Shown here: positions 5,250 to 9,011 of the stretch, piece by piece
Layout of the letters: each line of letters begins with the position of its first letter
How positions within the stretch are numbered: the stretch's first letter is position 1
Origin: Actinomycetes bacterium
Lineage (GTDB): Bacteria > Actinomycetota > Acidimicrobiia > Spongiisociales > UBA4744
Direction: 5' to 3'
DNA length: 9,011 nucleotides
Assembly: GCA_024641205.1 (NCBI GenBank)
Contig: JAHEDM010000078.1
Coordinates: 1 to 9,011 of the forward strand
Notes under the pieces: model-generated
What the model was told of the DNA's origin: nothing
The model's database searches: none
What the model saw: the letters and a program-made list of their open reading frames with translations, nothing else
Position numbers and translations under genes: made by a program

Positions 5250-6652
5250 AGACGATGTCGCGGGAATCCCCGACTGATGAGAAGCGTTTCGATGTTCTCG
5301 GCCGGATGCCGCGGCTCCGAAGGATGGTGCTATCTCGAGCTTTTCAGCCGGTATTGATGTTGCTCCTCCTCGCTCCGTTTGCGCTGGCGGTGACCGCCGG
5401 TCTGCTGGGAACATCGGCCGGCAATAGGAACTTCGGCATCGTGTTCGTATGGATCGTCTGGTGGGCCTTGCTGATGGTGCTGCTGGTGCCCGGTCTAGGC
5501 CGTTTCTGGTGCACCGTGTGCCCGATACCCGCGCCCGGTGAATGGATCCAACGTCGAGGCATCATCGGTGGGGTGGCGAAACTGCGAACGCTGGGCCTGC
5601 GCTGGCCTCGTCGACTTCGCAACATGTGGTTGCAGAATGCCGGTTTCCTGATGCTGGCATTGTTTTCAACGATCATCCTCACCCGGCCGTCGGTGTCGGC
5701 TGCGGTGATTGTCGGACTGACGGGAACGGCCGTTGGCATGAGTCTGCTCTTCGAGAAACGCACGTTCTGTAAATACGTGTGCCCGATAGGAGGGTTCATC
5801 GGGCTCTACTCGATGGTCGCCCCCGTCGAACTGCGCGTACGTGATGCTCAGGTATGCGTCGATCACCGGTCGAAGGACTGCATTACCGGAAACGAGAACG
5901 GATACGGGTGTCCGTGGATGGTCTATCCCGGGAAACTCGATCGCAATCTCGACTGTGGATTCTGCACCGAGTGTCTGAAAACGTGCACGATGGACAATGT
6001 CGTGGTGAATCTGCGGCGGCCCGGGACTGATCTCGGCAAGCCGGTGCGCGGCAAGCGAATCGACGAGGCGTTCAAGGCGCTCATCATGCTCACCTGCTCG
6101 ATCATCTACCCGGCGGTCTTGTTCGGACCTTGGGCGACGGTCAAGGCATGGGCGGGCATCGAGTCATTAGGAGGATGGCTCATCTATGCGGCTGGCTTCC
6201 TCGCCGTCACGTTGGTGGTCATGCCGGGCCTCTTCTGGCTGGCCGTATCCCGAGGACAGAAACGATCATGTAGCGGCTTGACCATCCGCCAGGCGTTCAA
6301 CGAGTATGCCCATGCGCTGATCCCGCTGGGCCTTGCCTCTTGGATCGCCTTCAGCGTCGGGTTCGCCTTGACCAATGGGAGCTATGCGCTGGCCGCAATC
6401 TCAGATCCGCTCGGGTGGGGATGGAACCTGTTCGGAACGCGAGAGGCCGGGTGGACTCCGTATCTGTCCAGCACCGCACCGGGAATTCAGGCGGTGATTC
6501 TCCTCTGTGGCCTCATCTTCAGCGTCCGCACCAGTTTGCGGGTCGGATTCCGCCACGACCCATCAGGGGCCACAACGATGCAAGCGACTTCCCCGGTTGC
6601 TGTATTCCTGCTCGCCTGTACGTTGGCCCTGCTGTGGCTGTATCTCGGATGA
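5246..6652 (+). CDS. Polytopic membrane 4Fe-4S protein (NosR/NapH/CcoG-like polyferredoxin)
   Basis: This 468-residue protein has about seven membrane helices and several cysteine clusters. W88-C89-T-V-C92-P and F174-C175-K-Y-V-C179-P flank membrane helices, as in the NapH/NosR family. A soluble loop then carries C204, C212 and C222 and a ferredoxin motif C237-x2-C240-x2-C243-x3-C247. At least one complete 4Fe-4S cluster is certain; the other cysteines could build a second with C175/C179. The C-terminal third (about 275-468) is hydrophobic and lacks clusters. Proteins of this kind move electrons from the quinone pool or cytoplasmic donors to extracytoplasmic copper or heme enzymes. The start at 5246 (ATGA overlap with the CuA gene) is preferred to upstream in-frame starts, which would run through that gene. 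The stop overlaps the next ATG, so all three genes are translationally coupled. Confidence 0.88.
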   Translation: MKTMSRESPTDEKRFDVLGRMPRLRRMVLSRAFQPVLMLLLLAPFALAVTAGLLGTSAGNRNFGIVFVWIVWWALLMVLLVPGLGRFWCTVCPIPAPGEWIQRRGIIGGVAKLRTLGLRWPRRLRNMWLQNAGFLMLALFSTIILTRPSVSAAVIVGLTGTAVGMSLLFEKRTFCKYVCPIGGFIGLYSMVAPVELRVRDAQVCVDHRSKDCITGNENGYGCPWMVYPGKLDRNLDCGFCTECLKTCTMDNVVVNLRRPGTDLGKPVRGKRIDEAFKALIMLTCSIIYPAVLFGPWATVKAWAGIESLGGWLIYAAGFLAVTLVVMPGLFWLAVSRGQKRSCSGLTIRQAFNEYAHALIPLGLASWIAFSVGFALTNGSYALAAISDPLGWGWNLFGTREAGWTPYLSSTAPGIQAVILLCGLIFSVRTSLRVGFRHDPSGATTMQATSPVAVFLLACTLALLWLYLG

Positions 6653-7614
6653 CGGGGAAGATGGGCAACCGGGCGGCGCTGGTCGTTCTCGTCCTCGTTC
6701 TCGCCGGCATCCCCGCGTCGATAGTCGGATATCAGTACTGGCTTCGTCCCGCTCTCGCCGATCATCGAGTCGTCGATATCGCCGCCTTAGTTCCCGAAAA
6801 CGGCGGATTTTCGCCCGACCTCATCCGGGTGGGGGTCGGGGAAACGATCACGCTACGATTCGCAGCCGACGACGTTGCACATGGAATCGCCATTGGGCCG
6901 GGCCTCGATATCGACCTGGGTCAGATCGACCCCGGCCACGTCGGAGAGGTCACGCTCACACCCGATTCACCCGGCGTCTACACCTATTACTGCAATACCT
7001 GGTGCAGCCCCAACCATTGGAGGATGCGCGGCATCCTCGAGGTCGTCGATCCCACCGCAGCCGGGGCGGTCGGCGCACCGCCGGATCCGATCATCGAAGC
7101 GCTCATAGCGGCGTCGGTCGACATCGATGCCAAGCCGCAGCTTGCCGAAGGCATATCTCCGGATCGGCCCAACGGAGAACAGAAGCTCGAAACAGTCGAG
7201 GTGCCGCCGGGTCTGCTCGATCCGACCTGGCGTCTCAGCCATACCCCCGCTGAAGGTCTCGTGGCACTGCAGGCCCAGAATCCTGAAGTCGCCGACGATG
7301 TCTTGACGGATGTAACGGCCTACCTCTGGTCGGAGCCAACACCCACCGTCGAGATCAAGGAGCTTTTCGCCAAGAACTGCGCCGCCTGCCACGGCGAGCT
7401 CGGCGCCGGTGACGGGCCGGCCGCCACGTCGACTCTCGAAACGCCGGTCGCATTCGCAGACGTAGCCTGGTTTCGACGCGGCGACATCTGGTACGCCAAG
7501 ATCCGACGAGGAGGCATGGGAACCGACATGCCGAACTTCGGCACGCTGTTCACCATCGAAGAGACCCGGCTCCTTGTCGACTACCTCTGGTCCCTATCGT
7601 TCGGCGAGTCCTAG
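6649..7614 (+). CDS. CuA cupredoxin-cytochrome c fusion, membrane-anchored
   Basis: This 321-residue protein has one N-terminal membrane helix (about 9-30), a CuA cupredoxin domain (about 45-134) and a C-terminal class I cytochrome c (about 233-318). CuA ligands are H78 (VAHGI), C115 and C119 (C-N-T-W-C), H123 and M126. The heme site is C244-A-A-C247-H248 with M290 or M294 as distal ligand. This order matches subunit II of caa3-type oxidases, yet there is only one N-terminal helix and no subunit I gene beside it. A linker of about 95 residues contains 'VLTDVTAYLWSEP' (218-230), similar to a cytochrome c C-terminal helix and possibly a relic of a lost heme domain. The first ATG (6649) overlaps the preceding stop; a second at 6661 with GGGGAAG upstream is also possible. 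It is the last gene of the operon; no clear terminator follows. Confidence 0.92.
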   Translation: MTGKMGNRAALVVLVLVLAGIPASIVGYQYWLRPALADHRVVDIAALVPENGGFSPDLIRVGVGETITLRFAADDVAHGIAIGPGLDIDLGQIDPGHVGEVTLTPDSPGVYTYYCNTWCSPNHWRMRGILEVVDPTAAGAVGAPPDPIIEALIAASVDIDAKPQLAEGISPDRPNGEQKLETVEVPPGLLDPTWRLSHTPAEGLVALQAQNPEVADDVLTDVTAYLWSEPTPTVEIKELFAKNCAACHGELGAGDGPAATSTLETPVAFADVAWFRRGDIWYAKIRRGGMGTDMPNFGTLFTIEETRLLVDYLWSLSFGES

Positions 7615-7728
7615 GCCTCCCGATACCCGTCCGCACCCCAACGGTTGGCGAAGTAGAGCTGGGCCGTGTAACGGCGGGGAGGTGTAGTTTCGGTGGGGTG
7701 GCTTTGAAAGCGAAGAAAGGGGCGGGTC

Positions 7729-8499
7729 ATGAGACGACGAGGCATGTTGATGGGCGCAGTGGTGCTGGCAACGATGCTGACGGTGCTGCCGGCAGTTGGA
7801 ATAACTTTCGGCGAACTCGATGGCGAAGACCATCCGAACGTTGGGGCGCTGATCGCCGAGATCGACGGAGAGAAGTTTGTGATCTGTTCTGGCACGCTGA
7901 TCGCCCCTGATGTTTTCCTGACGGCCTCGCACTGCACTATCGGCCTGGACGAGGTTTGGGTTTCGTTCGAGCAAGACATCGATGAACCGGTGGAATCCGG
8001 GCTTCATGCGGGGATTGCGGAAACCAATTCGGACTTCGGAGTCAACGGTGGCGGTTCGGACTGGCACGACATAGCGGTGGTGATTCTCGACGAAAAACTG
8101 ACAAGTATCACTCCGGCCGAGCTTCCGGCAGAGGGCGTGCTCGACGACATGAAGGCCGACAAATCACTGCGCGATGCGGAGTTCACGGCCGTTGGGTACG
8201 GGGTCGTGAGGGATGATAAGACCGGTGGGTTCCATCCGTTGTACTGGGATGGTCAACGGCGTTCCTCCACTCAGACGCTTCTCTCGCTGCAGAAAACCGT
8301 GTTGGGGTTGTCGATGCAGCCGTCAACCGGCGACGGAGGAACCTGCTACGGCGATTCGGGTGGCCCACATTTCCTCTATGACGTCGTGGTTTCGATCACC
8401 GTCTCAGGGGACACGCCCTGCCGGGCAACCGATAAGACCTATCGACTCGACACATCCTCGGCACGAGCCTTCCTCGACCAATTTGTCGATCTGCACTAG
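7729..8499 (+). CDS. Secreted trypsin-like serine protease (S1 family)
   Basis: This 256-residue exported protease begins with a basic signal peptide (MRRR, hydrophobic core about 6-23). The catalytic triad is H68 (LTASHC), D114 (WHDIAVV) and S210 (CYGDSGGP). Two disulfides expected of the fold can be assigned: C53-C69 around the catalytic His, and C206-C231 beside the active Ser. The residue at 204-205 and the GGT-C-Y-G-D-S-G-G-P signature are typical of bacterial trypsins; substrate specificity cannot be set reliably from sequence. The usual activation site R-IVGG is replaced by G-ITFG (24-28), directly after the signal peptide, so signal peptidase cleavage may itself create the new N-terminus, without a propeptide. 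GGGGCGGG lies just upstream of the ATG. The 114-bp gap before it and a possible hairpin after it suggest a separate transcript, unrelated to the redox operon. Confidence 0.93.
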   Translation: MRRRGMLMGAVVLATMLTVLPAVGITFGELDGEDHPNVGALIAEIDGEKFVICSGTLIAPDVFLTASHCTIGLDEVWVSFEQDIDEPVESGLHAGIAETNSDFGVNGGGSDWHDIAVVILDEKLTSITPAELPAEGVLDDMKADKSLRDAEFTAVGYGVVRDDKTGGFHPLYWDGQRRSSTQTLLSLQKTVLGLSMQPSTGDGGTCYGDSGGPHFLYDVVVSITVSGDTPCRATDKTYRLDTSSARAFLDQFVDLH

Positions 8500-8510
8500 C
8501 GGGCAGCAGC

Positions 8511-8530
8511 AGGGCTGGACTAACCGCCCT
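8511..8530 (+). terminator. Possible hairpin terminator after the protease gene
   Basis: AGGGC-T-GG and CC-GCCCT form a 7-bp stem with one bulged T around the loop ACTAA, starting 12 nt after the protease stop. There is no T-run downstream (TGAATC), so it would be an imperfect intrinsic terminator, as is common in high-GC bacteria. It may instead only protect the 3' end of the transcript. Confidence 0.35.
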
Positions 8531-8756
8531 TGAATCCCGGCGAAGTCGCGCCGGCGAGGCTTCGGTTGTCTCCGGCAACACGGGTATCCGGGCGCCGAGG
8601 TATCTACTGCAACAGCGCTTCTCGCCGCCGCGACAATCACGTTTGTCGCTGTGACTCTGTTACGGATCGGCCTCAGACTCACTCGTAAGCCCGTCGACGA
8701 TGACGTGACCGGTGGGTGTCGCTTTCCGTGCACTGGAGCTCTCGGGCGATTAGATC

Positions 8757-8785
8757 TTGACAGCTCTATCGGTCGGGCAGACAGT
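8757..8785 (+). promoter_or_regulatory. Possible promoter for the SRPBCC gene
   Basis: A perfect TTGACA (8757-8762) is followed after 17 nt by GACAGT (8780-8785), a poor -10. It lies about 35 nt upstream of the ATG at 8819, a sensible distance. The call rests mainly on the -35 element. Confidence 0.3.
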
Positions 8786-8818
8786 GCAAAGAAGCAGGTA
8801 GGGGGAAAGGGGCAGGAC

Positions 8819-9011
8819 ATGCCCAGAGTGACGGAAAGCATCGTCGTCGATCGTTCCCGTGAGGACGTCAGAGACTTCCTCAGACAGCCCGATCTGATGC
8901 CTATGTGGCAGTCGAATCTGGTTGAGTACGCCCAAATCGACGAGGGAGACCCAGGAAAAGGTACCCGCCATCGTGGTGTTGTTCGAGTCGCAGGACGTCG
9001 CGTTGAATGGA
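8819..9011 (+). CDS. SRPBCC-family protein, N-terminal part (cut by window edge)
   Basis: From ATG at 8819 the frame is open for 64 codons to the window end. The peptide 'MPRVTESIVVDRSREDVRDF', then 'LRQPDLMPMWQSNLVEY', has the pattern of SRPBCC/polyketide cyclase-like proteins: a first beta strand ending in V-V-x-x-x-x-E-x-V, a helix, and then a Trp where the family has its 'xPxxxPxW' turn, followed by a strand and a G-x-G-T loop (GDPGKGTRHRG). These proteins form a hydrophobic pocket for small ligands; which ligand cannot be told. A purine-rich AGGGGGAAAGGGG tract just upstream supports the start. Function beyond the fold is unknown. Confidence 0.75.
   Translation, partial: MPRVTESIVVDRSREDVRDFLRQPDLMPMWQSNLVEYAQIDEGDPGKGTRHRGVVRVAGRRVEW

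Larger units (their letters stand above)
8500..8818. other. Intergenic stretch without a supported gene
   Basis: These 319 bases hold the hairpin at 8511-8530, a second GC-rich inverted repeat (GCCGG 8550-8554 with CCGGC 8572-8576), and a possible promoter at 8757-8785. One frame stays open from 8534 into the SRPBCC gene and includes a hydrophobic stretch (codons from about 8603 to 8660), but it has no ATG before 8819 and its later part (8700-8818) does not read like protein. I see no RNA gene. Confidence 0.5.

Noticed and set aside
7615..7728. TTGGCG (7645-7650) and TAACGG (7669-7674), 18 nt apart, as a promoter for the protease
   Set aside because: Both hexamers match the consensus poorly; not better than chance in this composition.
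8534..8818. Open frame with a hydrophobic stretch ahead of the SRPBCC gene
   Set aside because: No ATG until 8819 and a non-protein-like second half; at most a decayed membrane protein.

Overview
The window looks like chromosomal DNA of a high-GC bacterium, most likely an actinobacterium (Acidimicrobiia-like) or a related free-living lineage. This rests on gene content and codon style: GTG starts, GC-rich third positions, a secreted trypsin-like protease, a GNAT-like remnant of actinobacterial type, and SRPBCC and SHOCT proteins. The taxon is an inference. No phage, IS element, CRISPR, rRNA or tRNA was seen.

Layout. Positions 1-73 (minus) hold the first 24 codons of a gene running off the left edge. 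Positions 339-934 (minus) hold a c-type cytochrome lipoprotein, whose start overlaps the stop of a short fragment resembling a GNAT acetyltransferase N-terminus. Divergent from these lies a plus-strand group: a small membrane protein with a SHOCT-like tail (1100-1303), a secreted protein with three Trp/Met/His/Asp repeats (1309-1737), an OmpR-type response regulator (1796-2491) and a sensor kinase with a Met-rich external segment (2488-3636). A 128-bp gap with a striking symmetric inverted repeat follows. Next is a tightly packed operon (3765-7614): a DUF1573-like protein with an in-frame TGA, a PCYCGC-type lipoprotein, a membrane-anchored CuA protein, a membrane polyferredoxin, and a CuA-cytochrome c fusion. 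After that come a secreted trypsin-like protease (7729-8499), a mostly empty stretch, and the start of an SRPBCC-domain gene (8819 to the edge).

The main discovery candidate is the gene at 3765-4268. Its frame is interrupted by TGA at 4086-4088, directly after a Cys codon, and then continues for 59 sense codons with what reads as the second half of the same beta-sandwich domain. In the Cys-containing relatives I remember, this position reads Gly-Cys-Cys-Pro-Pro, so the TGA replaces the second Cys. A perfect 7-bp hairpin with a 5-nt GG-starting loop begins 11 nt after the TGA and puts the loop 18 nt from it, the geometry expected of a bacterial SECIS. I read this as a selenoprotein with a vicinal Cys-Sec pair, pending homology and genome checks.

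Working model (inference): the two-component system senses a soft metal such as copper, or redox state, through its Met-rich external segment. The repeat protein and the Cys-Sec and PCYCGC proteins handle metal or disulfides outside the membrane. The polyferredoxin, the two CuA domains and the heme c domain form an electron route across and along the membrane. No catalytic oxidase subunit I or N2O reductase is present here, so the electron acceptor is unknown.
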